The position numbers were made by a program, and so were the translations under genes. Below are positions 1 to 13,453 of a stretch of DNA of 64,000 nucleotides, piece by piece (position 1 is the first letter of the stretch; each line of letters begins with the position of its first letter). The notes under the pieces were generated by a model. It saw only the letters and a program-made list of their open reading frames with translations, was not told the origin of the DNA and made no database searches. Source of the stretch: Apis mellifera (Eukaryota; Arthropoda; Insecta; Hymenoptera; Apidae); contig NC_037643.1 in the NCBI RefSeq assembly GCF_003254395.2, forward strand, positions 15,365,463 to 15,429,462, written 5' to 3'.

Positions 1-2668
1 TCACATTCGCTTCTATAATCGTCTGTATCATCGTGAAGAGTAGAAAGAGCTTGCATGCTACAAGTGCATGCTACTGATTCAAAGCTTCCTTCCTCATTAA
101 TATCATTAGCTATATTCAATGGTGGCTGAAATGCATGAAAATTATTACATAACATAGAAAAATTAAAAAATTAAATTTTTATAATGTTTTGAATATAAAA
201 ATACAATATCAACACTACATTTTGTACTACACCTTAAAATCATGAGATTTTATATCTATTTTATGATCCAATGGTTGTCTTTCAATTTGTTGCAATCCTG
301 AAGAAGATGCAGGAGAAGACTGTATTTGTATATCTTCAGAAAATGTATTTGCATTTTCTCTTGTATTTTCTAATTTAATCATAGCATTTTGTTGTGTGGA
401 ATGTGGTAAATTCGGCGTTGTAAGATCGGTTGTTATCGTAGGTCGTAAAAACTCCTTCTGAGTGCAATCATTTATAATATCTTGTAACTTTGCACCAGTA
501 CGAGTTGTCAAAGTTCTAGGAATTGTACGATGAGCAGTTACACTAGAATTTGGTAAAGTTGCAGATATTGTAAATGCTCCAGTTTGACGAGGGAGAGTAG
601 TATGTGTTTGATAACTTTTTGGAATAGTAGATTGCATGTTAGGTAAAGGTTGCACAGTTACATTAGGACGCTGATTAACAAAGTTTGGAATTCCAATGGG
701 AGTAGGTAAATTCTCATAAGTACTTGTTCCCATTGTAAAACTCGTCGTTGAAGTTCCTACACTAACACTTGGAGATAATGTTTCATTTTGATTCGATTGA
801 TGATAACTAGAATATATATTTGGATTTGATATTGGTCTACTTGGTGTTGAGATTAAGCCACTTTGATCTGTTATACCATTGTCGCAAATTAATGTTGATG
901 AATTACCATTTATGCCACTTTGTGTACTCCCTACTAATGATATACTTGTACGACTATTAGTATTTGGCAAATAGGTATTTGGAAAACTTAGTTGTGGAAG
1001 CGTTTGTGGATTCATTGATAAAAGAGCTTGTTCTGCCCGTGCTGCTGCTACTGCCTCTTCATAAGGTGGTGGAGCTTCGCCACGAGGAAAGTAATTGTTA
1101 GGTGGTTTCCATAATGGGTAACTAGCTCCACATGGAATATCATCCATAGGAACACCATGTGATAATCCATCTCGGTCTAAATATCCCATACTACCTAAAT
1201 TTCTTTGGTCCTCTGCTAACTGTCTGTTCTGCCTTCCTGCCACACAAACTTTTACAAAATAATCAACATTTTTTATCTACTATAAGAAGAAAAAACAATT
1301 GACAAATTGTAAAACAAAAATATACCTCGTATCTTTCTTTGGCGTAATCGATGTATTAAAAAAAATAACAAACTTAATGACAATACAGCTGTTACAAAGC
1401 TAGCAACAGATCGTAATCCTATATCATAATTTGTAGTAGCATCAGTGGTATTGCTACCAATCCCGTCAGTTTTGTCATTTGGTATAGATAATAACGTATC
1501 ATCCAAACAAATATATTGACAACAAATATGCCGGGAAGATTTACAATATTCCTGTTTGATATATATGAATTATGAATAAATTTTTAATCACATAGAAAAA
1601 AAATAATATAAATGCAAAGCAATATAATTATTTTAGCATTTGAAATACCTCTGCATACTTGCAAACAAGTGCTTTACACCATTTTGGATTGCCATTATCA
1701 CATACGCATAATGTACAGGGTTCTGGACCAGGAATGTATATAAAAGTATTTTCATAGGATCGTCCTTGTTGATCTTTGCAGGTAACACCACTTTCTGCAT
1801 GAATAACTGTAATAATATTATATATATATTATAATATATAATTAATAATTATAATAATATTTGTAAAAATAATTATAAAAATCTGTTATTTATTTATTTA
1901 TTTGATTGTTGAACAATGAAAATAAAAAAAATTAAATTTATAAATTAAACATTTATTTAATAATATATATGAATTTATGTAATTTATTTTATAATTAATA
2001 ATTATTATATTAATTATATATATATATATATAAAAGTATAATTTATATAATAAATTTATATAATACGAATAAAAAAAATAGCACACGCATATCGTTTGAA
2101 GTCATCAAATAAGCGGCAATACATGCGTCATATATACATTACGTCAATCGAACAAACTAGCAAGTAGAGACAGTTAAAAATTGCCGCCTGATATAAACAT
2201 TAAAAGTAAAAAAAAGAAAAAAAAAATAAATAAATTTATAACTTGAATATGCGTTTTAAATGTATGTAAATGTAAATGTATGTAATATAAAAAAAGATAA
2301 AAAAGAATTAATGTAAAGAATATGTAAAAATGTAAAGAATATAAAGATAAAATTTAAAACTTTTAAATGATAATAAATAATATCTCATTCATTTATTGAA
2401 TTATAGATGCATAGTTTTAAATTAGGGTTAATCAGGATTAATCGAACTTAATCAAATCTGTGGAATAAAAAGTGATCTGATAATCTGTAACAAAAATAAA
2501 AAAATTGACTAAAAAAGAGGAAATAATAGAAATAAAAAAGCATTTAACTAGAACAATAGAAAGATCGGTATTATAAAGAAAAAAAAGTTTCATATTTTAC
2601 CTACCATTAAAAAATAGAATAAACGCGTAAACTGCATAACCGAGAAGGTTACTGCCACTGTATTTCAT
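1..2668 (-). CDS. DGCR2/IDD-like membrane protein, VWC domain plus PPxY tail (partial, 3' end missing)
   Basis: Coding exons on the minus strand are 2605-2668, 1649-1806, 1326-1551, 233-1236 and 1-125 (continues off the window); phases 1, 0, 1, 0 close exactly. Start is the ATG at 2668, chosen because it opens a signal peptide (about residues 1-21). A cysteine-rich VWC-like ectodomain follows (residues about 28-89, with a PGPEPCTLCVC stretch, a CC pair and a final YIC). Then come an N-glycosylatable linker, one TM helix at about 119-140 and a basic stop-transfer RLRQRK. The long Ser/Thr/Asn-rich cytoplasmic tail has a PPPY motif at about 205-208, a typical ligand for WW-domain E3 ligases of the Nedd4 family. 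Architecture resembles DGCR2/IDD without the lectin domain. WBP1/VOPP1-type PPxY membrane proteins are the alternative. Architecture is solid, family name moderate. Confidence 0.72.
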
Positions 2669-3761
2669 TCTGCGTTTGTTATCTCATCATAATCATAATC
2701 ATTCGGCACAGTGCAGTAACAAAGTGAAGATATCCTTGGAAGTTTCAAATGGTATTTCGTTCCATTGAGTTGCTCTCGTTGATTTCCAACATTTTTATGA
2801 CACAATTCAAATTAGCATCTTGTACTAAACACCTGTATCACGGGTCGCTTATACAGGAGCAACAGTTATTTTCACACACCCGCATATCTTAGAAACACTT
2901 CTTTTACTTCCAAGTATCCCCTTGTGCAGTATGCGTTCTCTCAAATAGGCACACCAACTTGCATCTACTTTGCACCGACTCCCGACACCCGGAATGATCG
3001 ATTAGTAAACGGAGCAGCTATCGGTGTCGAGCACTGATATCGTAACTACTGCCATCTTCGAGCTGCTGCTGTAGTTTGTAGGAATAGGAATCATCATTAT
3101 TTTGGTGCTTCAGTCACCAGCATGTTCTCTAGTGACTTTACCCACTGTAGTCGAATTACCTCGTTTACACAAATATTCTTCTTGGATTCTCTGTCACTTT
3201 ACCATATATATTATTATCTTTTCCTCTCTTTTTTTCTCTTTTCGTTTTTTTTTCATTTTTTCTCTCTTTTAAATTCTTATCGATATCGTTGTTTGATTTC
3301 ATATTATATTACACATACATCAATTCAAATGCGAGATACATCGAACGAGATGAAAATCTATATTTCTGAAACAAAACAGACCTCTTTCTCTAACCTCTCA
3401 TTTAACCTATCATATTTAACGGTCCCAAGTAAAATGTAATACAAATTTCAAGTACATCTAACTCAATACTCCCTCTTCAAACATCAAACAAAGATTCAAG
3501 ATCAAAGCGTATAAAGAGATAATAATAAAAATATAAAATATCGTAACGGTTTGCATTTTCGATCAGATTTTATAAATAGTAATTGCACATTATAACACAT
3601 ACATAGGTATGATCAGTATTTTATGAATAAGAAGAAAAAATTATTCAAAAATATATTTTTATATTTAAATTACAAAATGAATAAGAACAAAAATATTCGA
3701 ATATTAAACGTGTTTGTTTTATTACATAATAAAATTGTATACGTATTATTTATAGAAAAAG
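2669..3761. other. Intergenic/5' region of the VWC membrane gene
   Basis: No gene I can support. 2690-3115 is less AT-rich than its surroundings and probably holds the 5' UTR and promoter of the minus-strand VWC gene. A plus-strand ORF at 3122-3439 is rich in Phe, Ser and Leu from T-rich DNA and is not convincing. Confidence 0.4.
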
Positions 3762-3947
3762 ATGAGTATGGAAAAGACTGATGATTCTCCCGAAGATATT
3801 AAACGGGCTACTTCTATCGACCGTGAAATAAAAAGAGGGCAAAAGGATGATACGTTCGAAGGTTATCCACGAATAGTAGAAAAAAAGAAAAGATGGGTAC
3901 ATTGCGATAAACCCGAGAAAGTTCCAAAGAAACCTAAGGCAAATTGA
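3762..3947 (+). CDS. Small lysine-rich hypothetical protein (61 aa)
   Basis: Open frame ATG 3762 to TGA 3945-3947, preceded by TTATAG at 3752-3757, which could be a splice acceptor. The product is highly charged, with an EKKKRWVHCD stretch in the middle and a lysine/proline-rich C-terminus; no signal peptide or TM segment. Base composition is clearly less AT-rich than the flanks, which favours coding. I do not recognise the family. It lies 0.6 kb upstream of the THEG-like gene on the same strand. An in-frame stop ends it before any good donor, so I do not join it to that gene. It may be a small independent gene or the last exon of one with untracked 5' exons. Confidence 0.4.
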   Translation: MSMEKTDDSPEDIKRATSIDREIKRGQKDDTFEGYPRIVEKKKRWVHCDKPEKVPKKPKAN

Positions 3948-4549
3948 GTATTTTCGATATTTTTAAAATAATTCTATTTTTTTTTTATCTTGAATATATA
4001 AACAAAACCACTATATTTATCCTATCATAAGTTTTATTATATACATATAAATAATTTAAAAAATTTATTACGTTTTTATATTCGAATAAACATTTTTGAT
4101 ATTTTTCAAGGTTTCGAAAGATACTATTGCAACAATTTCTTTTTTTAATATTCTTTTTCAAATAATCTTTTGAAAAATAAATCGATTTTAATTAATTAAA
4201 ATATACGATATATATATTCTGAAACAGTATTTAATTTTCGATGTAATTTTTGTTAGAAGGCATCTAATAATAATAATAAAAATAATAAATTGATAATAGA
4301 ATTTATTAATTAATTTCTTAACTTATTAATTATTTTCTATTTGAAAACAATTCACAATAATTTGTAATCAATATTAATATCTTAATATTAATTAATCTTA
4401 ATAAATTGATATTTTATATTAACATAAGATTAATAGATTTATCTACGTAACTTTATGACAAATTTATTCAGTAGCATGTGGATAAAATAAACGAAGTGGA
4501 TTGTCGCAAAAAGCTAAAAGGAAGAAGAAGAAAAAAGGATAGATTTGCG
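3948..4549. other. AT-rich intergenic spacer
   Basis: Very AT-rich, with AATAAA-type hexamers near 4085 and 4487 that could serve as polyadenylation signals for the small upstream ORF. 4500-4549 is probably the 5' UTR of the next gene. Nothing else seen. Confidence 0.4.
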
Positions 4550-7138
4550 ATGGTTTCGGTAGTTGGAGAACCTTGTACATTTCCGAAGTTAAAAGTCATA
4601 CCTAGGCATTGTTTGACAAAGCAAGATTACATCGATATATTAGCAACTCCGAGGTAAAAGTTTTATCAATGATATTGATAACCAATTTGATTTAATTTTA
4701 ATCTTTTATAAAAAAAAACGATTTTAATTTGCTTTCACATAAGCCGTAAATGTCCACCGGAATGCGAGAAGAAAATGGTGCTTAGAAAATTGAAACCTGT
4801 ATCGCAACGAATCAAAGAATTGGCACAACCAACGAGGCACAAGATGTTGATAACTTTGCAACAAGGCGCGTCGATATTACCTCCAGCTCTTTTGGACAAT
4901 CTCGTTCGAACCGTGGAAAAGGAAACGTGTTTAACTCCCGAGTAATGAAATTTGAATAATTTTTTACGTAAACACTTTTTTTTTTTCGAGAAATATCGAA
5001 GAAAGTAACGAACGATGTCAAGAATAATAACATTATTGGAATATTGAATTTTGAGGTTAGCTTACCAATATAATAATATTTACAGGCAAGCTGCGACGAT
5101 CTCGCGTAGAAAGAAGAAAACCCGTGGGAAGAAAAGGAAGAAGAGAGCGGATCAATGGCAATTCAAAGAGACGAACAAGATGAAACGGCAAAATATGGGT
5201 ATAACAACGGTAGGATCGTTCGAGAGAGATTCGGTTTCGTCTCAATACCTGATCGCCGAGCGTTTCGTGCGAAGCATCCTGAAATGGAAGTGTCCGTTCC
5301 CGAAATCGGAGATCAAAGATATCGCGGAAGTGATAGTTCGACGATTGATAAACGTACTCGAGTACAGCCAACCGAAAGACGAGGATCGTAAATCGCAGCA
5401 GGTGCGCTACCTTGCCGACGTGTTGGCGTGTTGGGTTACCGGCGTGTTGTTCGAGGTTGCCCAATACCAGGAGGAGAAGCTTCTCGAGCGGTGCAGGAAG
5501 AAGGAGGAGGAAATGAGGATAGACGAGGAGGAGGAGGAAGAGGAGGAGGACGAGGAGGAGGAGGAGGAAGCGGAGGAGGAGGAGGAGGAGGAGGAGAGGA
5601 AGTATCCGGACGAGGACGACGACGATTACGATTGGGGAGAAGATGCGAAGATGGCCGAGGAGGAGGAGGAGGAGGAGGAGAAGGCGAAAGAGCCGGAGGA
5701 GGCGCCGGAGAGGGAGATAAAGGAGGAGGAGGAGGAGGTTAAGCTCGAGAAGGTGGACGAAGCGGTGGACGAGGAGGAGAGAGTGGAGATCGAGAGGGAA
5801 GCTCAGGTACAGCCGGAGGAGCAGGAGACGGAGATACAAACGGAACCGCAGCCGCAGGTCGAGGCGGAGGTGGAGGCCCGGCCGCGCGTAGAGGAGCCGA
5901 CGGAGCCCGAGTTAGAGCTGGTGTTGGAAGTGGAAACGGAAACGGAATCGGAGGCGGCACAGGAGGCGGAAACGGAAACGGAATCGGAAGCGATCCAGGA
6001 CACGGAGACGGAGACGGAGGTAGAAGCGGTGCAGGAGATAGGAACGGAACCGGAATCGGAAACGGTACAGGAAATGGAAACGGAAACGGAGGTGGAAACG
6101 CCTAAGGCGGGCGAAGAAGGGGAGTCGGAAGAGGCGAGACCGGGAGAGGAAGGTATACCGTCGGAGGTAGAGAAGGAAGCAGAAAGAACGGAGGAAGGTA
6201 TAAAACAGGAAATAGAAGAAGCGAGACCGGGGGAAGAGAAACCGGAAGAGATTACAAAACCGAGAGAAGAGGAGATTACAGCAGCAGAAGCTGAAGAGAA
6301 ACGAGAGGAGCCGAGCGAAGAGGCGGAGATAATAAGGGAGGAAGAAGTAGCAAAGAAGGAGAAAGAGGCAGAGGAGAGGAAAGCTGAAGAGAAGGTAGAG
6401 GATGTGGCAAAAGAGAAGGAGATGGAAGTGAGGGTATCGCCGAAAAAGATTTCGTTAGAACCTATGGAAGTGCCCAAGGAGATAGACATTATGAAGACGT
6501 TGGAGGACGTATTTAAAACCGATCTTCCCTATCTTACTTTCGACAAAATAATCGACACTATTTACAAAATGATAGAGAGCGCGCCGGAAAACACGGGTGA
6601 AGATCCGATAACGAACGGCATACACCGTGCGATCTACGAAAAATTGACGAATATAGTCAGATTGGAGAATCCGGATCTTCTAACGGAAGATTTGAAGATC
6701 ACTATGAATATAGTGTGCGGGAAAATCGCTACTTGGCTAAGATCGTTATTAACGCAATCGCAGCTCGCGTTCATGGAACAATACATGCCAGAAGTAGAAT
6801 CTCTGGAAATAAGGGATTGGACAAGATGGCTGGAGTACATAAGTGACGTGGCCAAAGATTGGAATATATGGTTGCGCAGCGTGATCGAGAAGATATTGGA
6901 AATGGAAAGCGAGAAGATCACCCGCGGTGAATGGCACGATTGGACGAAATCCATCGACACCAAAGCTTTACTTTGGAGACGTTTCCATTTGCAAACTCTT
7001 CACCAAGCAAATCGTAATCGTACAATGTTAATTGGTCGGCGTATCGTTAAAACAGGAACGTTGTCGAAAAAGAGATCGAAAGCACTTATGCCCGATATCT
7101 CAGAACGATTAATCAATACTACCGATTTGCGTGCTTAA
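4550..7138 (+). CDS. THEG-repeat-like protein with a long glutamate-rich central region (784 aa)
   Basis: Exons 4550-4653, 4744-4941 and 5086-7138; phases 2 and 2 close exactly. ATG 4550 is the first ATG in frame after an upstream in-frame stop (4472). The N-terminal ~100 residues contain THEG-like short repeats: LATPSR at 31-36, RIKELAQPTRH at 57-67, and a proline/leucine stretch PPALLDNL soon after. THEG repeats are known from testis-expressed sperm tail proteins. Basic RRKKKTRGKKRKKR follows, then a globular, tryptophan-containing segment (about 130-240). About 245-590 is low-complexity and overwhelmingly Glu, with ETETE-type repeats. The end (about 595-784) is a helical, Trp-rich domain. 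Large antisense Leu- and Ser-rich ORFs across 5057-6489 are shadows of the Glu codons. Function is not known; a sperm or cytoskeletal role is inference. Confidence 0.75.
5523..5730 (+). repeat. GAG-triplet tract inside the Glu-rich coding region
   Basis: Imperfect GAG/GAA runs broken by GAC, AAG and CGG codons; they encode poly-Glu in the THEG-like protein. A good candidate for length polymorphism. Confidence 0.85.
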
Positions 7139-9688
7139 TATGCGTGACACACATCTATATGATTTTCAAAATTTTTTTCAAATCTCTACTATTTTTTTTT
7201 CTACTTAGATATTACAAATACATATATGTATTTATACATATGTATGAATTCGTGTAAATGCATAAAACACAATTCGATTATACATATGGTATTATTACAT
7301 ATTACGTGAAATTGAAATATTATATTATATTGAGCACGATTAATAATTTAATTGAGATACGTGTGATATTAATTAATCATTTGATCACAAGTTTTTAATA
7401 ATTATAAATTATCTTCTATTCCCTACGATCGAACGATAATCGAAGAAAAATGTAAAAGCGAAAACAAAAAAATATAAAAAACTTTCATAATTTATAAATG
7501 AGAAAATAAAAAATAAAAATGAAACAAAATTTTTACTTGATATATAAATAAAAAACCAATTTGAATTCGTTATATATTTGCAATATACATTTATTTTATA
7601 GAGCAAATATATAATTACATAACCTAAAAAAAAAAATGGGAAGATAAAATTATCGACATTGACATTGGTATTTCACTTTCTTTAAATCGAGAATATTTTA
7701 TTATTATTACGGAGAAGTATGTCAAAATGAAATGTGTCAAAGAAAAAAAAAATAAACTATTCCCCACTTTTTAACAAAGGAAAGAAGTAAGCAATGACTT
7801 TCTTTTGAACACTGACATCTAAATATCCAAATCACATATTTCCATCACACATGCATCGAACGGAACACACACATCACGTCCGCGATCACGTGAATTCGCA
7901 TCCACAATGTGGCTGCTGCGCCCGCGCAAACTCCCCACATTTGCTTCCAACATCGACCGTGCCATGATATTATATCTTCTCGCTTCCTCGCTTTCCCTCA
8001 ACTACCCGTCTCTGCCCCTAATATTTACTTGCTTCCTTTTCTCTTCCTACTCCCCTCCACCCCGCCTTTTCACCAATCTCTGTCTCCTTCCCCTTCCACG
8101 TTACCTTTCTCTTCCCTTTTCCGCTTTCTCCTCGTACTCTCTTCGATACTCTCTTCGTACACTTCCGTGATCCGATTTAGTCTGGTTTGTTCAGTATCTT
8201 TGAAAATATATTTTCGGTATCTCGTTTCACAACATGTCATCTGTTTTCTATTTTTCATTCCCTCGTTATTGATATTTTGAATAATTGAATCGATTGAATC
8301 AATCCAATTCTTACTGTAATAATAATAATACAGAAAGAATTCAGATGTGCATCGAATTACGTACATGAATTTTTGCTTACTTCTTGAAATTTTTGCGCGT
8401 TAATGTTAATTTAAACATTTCGTATCCATTGCATTTATATTGAAGAGGAATACATCAAATCGAGAAAGAAACTTTGTTGTCAACGTTGTCATCCTTATTA
8501 ACATCAATTTCAACAATATCAAATAAAAGTAAGTAAAGTAAATTTTAATACATTAATTTCATGAATATGCATATATATTCAATTCAATATATATATATAT
8601 ATATATATGTAAATTATCGCAAATATTATTCTCACATGAAATCATTAATTAATATTTACAAACAACAGTGAAATAAATTCTGTTTATATGCGAAAAGGAA
8701 ATTTATAAAATATAATAAATATTTCTGTATCAAAATATGATATCTGGTATATATAATCAGATATAATGTAACGATTTGCATTTTTCCAATTCACATAATG
8801 TTTGTAAATAAATTTTTAATCTATATATATATATATAAATTTTTTCAATTTATTTCAATAAATAACATAAACTAAATTTAGTATAAAACTTAATGTATGT
8901 AACTTAATTCGTTTATATTTTTTGAAATTTTTTTGTCAGAATTTCTATTTATGATTGCTGTTATATAAAAGATGTCAAAATATAATAAATAGTTTTATGA
9001 GAATTTCTTAATATTGTGATATATATCATATAATAAATAGTATTTCAGAAAATAAGTTGAATCTAATTTAATAAAATACATTTATTTAAGAGAATAAATA
9101 TGTATTTACTGAAGTTAACTGAAACATTATCTATGAATTTTCACTTAGAAATTTTAATTCTTACGCATTATGCATTACATTGAATACATTAAAATTTTTT
9201 ATTTTCTTTAGTGTCGTGATCTTTTTAACCATTTTTTGCCTTCTAGATTTATACATTATTATTTTATTTTTCAATTGAAAAATTCTTAAAAAAAAATAGA
9301 AATAACAATTTTAACATTAACAAATTATTTATAGAAATTTAGAGATTTGGCTATCATTAATATTCTGATAAATCTGACTGAAAATATAATTTTGCAAAAT
9401 GTATTTAATAATAATGGAATTTAAAAAATATTTCAACATTATTCATTTCAGAACAAGTGAAAAAATATTTACACATGTAAATTCAAGTTAAACATCCGTC
9501 TTCGATTTGTGTATATTTGAAATCAAATTATATATTGATAGAAAATTTTCAAATATTTTTTTCATTGCTCCTAGATTTATAATAAATATAACAACGATAT
9601 AATAAATTTTTACAAAAGGGAATAAAAATCGAAAAAAGGAAAAAAAATTGGGTTCAAAGAACTTTTAAATAAATCATTATATCCAATA

Positions 9689-9732
<44 letters not shown>

Positions 9733-9985
9733 CAATGTGATAATAGAGGTCCAATGTCACGACTGCGATCATCAGAACCGACCAATGGTTAAGTTCGTTT
9801 GATCATTGCATTATGGCAAGTAGGAGTATGAAAAGAAGACGTTACAACAGGGGGAAAACAGATTTGCGCCGCGATTCTTTTAACATCGATAGACAATCGT
9901 TATTCTTCGAGAGTATCGTTTCGAAGTATCGAAGTAAATTTCAAGTGACGGCCAAGTTGATTTTTTCTCGTCGATATTTTTCAGG
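7139..9985. other. Intergenic region with probable 5' UTR exon(s) of the SDR gene
   Basis: 7139-7800 and 8530-9690 are plain AT-rich DNA. 7850-8170 is a C/T-rich, CpG-containing block with overlapping ORFs on both strands but no coding signature; it may be a promoter or 5' UTR. A good donor (AAAA|GTAAGT) at 8529/8530 and an acceptor (TTTTTCAG, ending 9984) directly before the SDR start codon suggest a spliced 5' UTR. That pairing is inference. Confidence 0.35.
9690..9728. repeat. (AT)n microsatellite
   Basis: About 19 uninterrupted AT dinucleotides upstream of the SDR gene. Confidence 0.9.
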
Positions 9986-12900
9986 ATGTCGTTAACGTGT
10001 TGGGAGAAAATATCGTTCGTTCTATTGGGATTGTTTGGATTGCGAATTTTGTGGCGGATAAGCGTGCTTGTGTGGAAGAAATTAATAGGGCCGAACTTTG
10101 GATTCGGTATCGATCCGAAAACGCAGGGTAAATGGGCAGTGATCACAGGTGCTACGAGCGGTATCGGTAAAGCGTACGCGGAACAGTTGGCGAAAAAAGG
10201 TTTGGATATTGTGCTGGTTTCGCGATCATTGTCGAAACTCGAAGAAGTCGCGAAGGAAATCAAAGAACGGTATGGGGTTCAAGTTCGAATAGTGGATGCA
10301 GATTTGACCGAGGGACAAGCTGTTTATGCAAAAATTGCCAAAGCCACCGAAGAGCTCGAGGTATTTTTTTTTTTTTTTCCTCGATATTTTATCTTATCCG
10401 TCTTTCTATTCTTATTCTTTTAACGTTCGTTATTATGATGAGTCATTTTTATGTTCAAAATTACTTGTTTTTAATATTTAACAAAGATAATTATGCAAAA
10501 TTAAAAAACTAATTGTATTCTTATCTTTTATTTATATTATTTAAAATTAATATAATAAAATATTTTTCTTTAAATAATAACAAATGTGTTAATTATAAAA
10601 ATTGATAGATTTGAAAAGATGATTTTAGTGATTTCAAGTGATTTCATATTTTTATAGAGATTTTTTGTTGATAAAAAAATTTTTTTAAATATATACTTTA
10701 TACAAACTATTATTAAATTTTCGGATTAAATGAATTTCCTTATAAAATGATATATATAAAGACTTGATATATATATGAAATTTTATTTGTAAAACTCTTC
10801 AAATTAATGGTCAGGTTGTTAAATAAGAATATTAAGACAATGATTCTCAATTCTTGAATATTTTCTAAACTATTATTTAATTACTTTTTAAGTGGCAATA
10901 GATTTTAACGCAATCAACATCATCATATCTTATAAAATAATCAATGATGTAATTATTAAAATAATATTATATAAATTACTGATATTTTTATATATTTATA
11001 TATTCTTACAATATAAAAAGTCGTGTTATTTTTATCATTGACATTAATTTTCAACGAGAAAATAATTGGAAGAATGATTAAAATTAAAATTCTAGATTGG
11101 AATAGTGGTAAATAATGCAGGAGCCAGTTATAATCATCCTGAATTATTCACGAACGTCTCGGAGGAGAGCATAGCTCAGATCTTGCAGTTGAATGTTGCG
11201 TCGATGACAGGAGTCGCGAGGGCCCTTCTTCCCCAAATGTTTGAGCGCAAGAAGGGCATCTTGATAAATATCAGCTCGGCCACGGCTGTTATGCCATCTC
11301 CTTACTTAACCGTGTACGCAGCCAGCAAGTGCTACGTTATCAAGTTGAGCGAAGATTTAGCCGCTGAAGCAGCACCGTACGGCGTTACTGTACAATGCAT
11401 AATCCCTGGCCCTGTGGCGACTAAGATGTCAAAAATCACGTAAGTGAAAGAAAGAAAGAAAGAAAAATGAAATTCAAAAATTTTCCTTCCTTCTTTTCTC
11501 ATTTCAATTAAGTATATATATATATATGTTTTATTACATATGCACACGTACGTTCATTTGCAAGTTAAATATGTTTAAACAAATTTAAATATTCTTGAAT
11601 ATTCTTATTTCGCTCGTCGTCGAGGACAATTTTTTTATTTCATTTATCATTTGCTTCTTAATATCTTGGCTATTTTTGCTGATCCGAAAAATCGGTACAA
11701 ATTGTTCCATTTATGGAAATAAATAAATATTAATAACGATTAATGATAATCTTCGAATTATTTATATTTCTTTTCAGATATGATACGATGAACAATAAGA
11801 AAGATAATTTTAGGATAATTAAAAAAAAAAAAAAAAGAGAATTAAAGATTGTTTAATTAATTATAGAATATATATATATTATAAAATGTTTCTAATTTTT
11901 CTAAATGAAACGTTTTTAATTTCGGATTCGAGAATCTAACGAACAGTTATATGATAATATCTGTTTTTTACTTGACTTTTTTTTTTTAAATAATATAAAT
12001 TGAAAACATAAAAAGTTACGAAATTATAACGAAATTTTTATCGTATTGCAAAATAGAATGTATGAAATACTTTTATATTTTTCTTATCTTTTATAGGATG
12101 AGTTTTATATAAAATTTAAATTAATGATTCTTTCATTTACAAACTTTAATATATGATAATACTTTTTTTTATAGATTATTACTTTTGAAATTAAATCTAT
12201 AAAATCAATAATCTAAAATATATATGATTATATTTTAAAAAAAATTTTAATTATATTAAGAACTTTATTTATAAAAATTATTCAGAAAAATTATTCTTAA
12301 AACTATTTAATTTTTAATCGAACGGAAAAATATTATTTACTTTATTATGTATTATTCTATACATAAAAAAATATCATTTTTATTGATAATAACTATCAAT
12401 AATTATGCAATAATTTTTTATACGTACAAATTTTAATTTTTTATACTCTGGATTTTACAGACCTTATATAAAAATTTTCTGCGTAGAAAAATTTGCATGC
12501 ATATATCTTTTTTTTGCATACATCAATTTCCACATTTTATTTTTGTCGTCACCAATGTCGTTGCATTGCATCAATTTTATATGTATATATATGTATGACC
12601 TATTTAAATTTGATATAAAAAGTTATAAATTTCAATTTAAATTAAATTACACATTTTGATTTAATAAATTTAAATTTTTAATAAATAAGTTTCGATATAA
12701 CTCTATAATGTTCTATATATATATTTCGATATCTAATTTTATTAATTTTATTTTATTTTTAAATGATCATATAATAATAGCAATGAGATAATCGTAGTTG
12801 AGAATAAACTATATTTGAAATTTATTCTTTATTGATTATAGTAATACAAAAATTTAAATAACGATAAGAATTGGAAAAAAATGAAAAAAAATATATATAT

Positions 12901-13453
12901 ATAAACTAGTAGTACAATTGTTATTATTTCCAAATATGAACTATACTCACTTCTTGAAATTCTTAAGCAATAACAATTATATAAATTCGAGTCGTGAAAA
13001 AAGCCTTAAGTCATTATCACAGTATTTATCATAGTATCATTTCAAACGAAATATCTTTATTGTGACATAATTTTTTTTATCAGTGAAATTAATGACTAAT
13101 CAAAAAACTATCAAAGATTATATATTAAGAGATTTAAAATAAATAAAATATTTCTTTCATATATCTTATATATATATTGATATATTTTTAGGAAACCGAC
13201 TTGGATGGCGCCAACTCCAGAGAAATATGTAAAACATACATTAAAAACAATTGGTCTTGAATTGTGTACAACAGGTTATTTACCTCATGGTTTATTAGTC
13301 GCCTCTGTAAATGCTTTACGTTACATATGCGAAAAAGGTACGCTTTGGTTAGTTTGTAAGACCATGTGTAACATAAGAAAGCGTGCGTTGAAAAAGAAAG
13401 AAAAAGTGGTGGAAAAAATAACTAATGAAGAAACATCAGTTACTACTAAGTGA
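9986..13453 (+). CDS. Hsd17b12: Very-long-chain 3-oxoacyl-CoA reductase / 17-beta-hydroxysteroid dehydrogenase 12-type SDR (326 aa)
   Basis: Exons 9986-10360, 11096-11439 and 13192-13453; phases 0 and 2. In this family the enzyme reduces 3-ketoacyl-CoA with NADPH in the ER fatty-acid elongation cycle, and some members also act on steroids. Seen here: a hydrophobic N-terminal membrane segment (about 9-30), the cofactor motif TGATSGIG at 54-61, NNAG at 131-134, and the catalytic set Ser185/186, Tyr199 and Lys203 in YAASK. A PGPVATKMS loop follows the active site, and the lysine-rich C-terminus contains RALKKKEK. Length is close to the 312-aa human protein. The acceptor abutting the ATG implies an untranslated first exon. 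The last intron is long (1.75 kb) and AT-rich. Insect relatives include fly spidey and worm let-767. Confidence 0.9.

Noticed and set aside
5057..6489. Long minus-strand Leu-rich and Ser-rich ORFs opposite the Glu-rich gene, plus a Gly/Arg-rich plus-frame ORF
   Set aside because: They are frame shadows of GAG/GAA codons; the real frame has spliced upstream exons and ordinary domains at both ends.
9813..9995. 60-codon Arg-rich ORF overlapping the SDR start
   Set aside because: Crosses the splice acceptor before the SDR ATG; more likely intron or 5' UTR.
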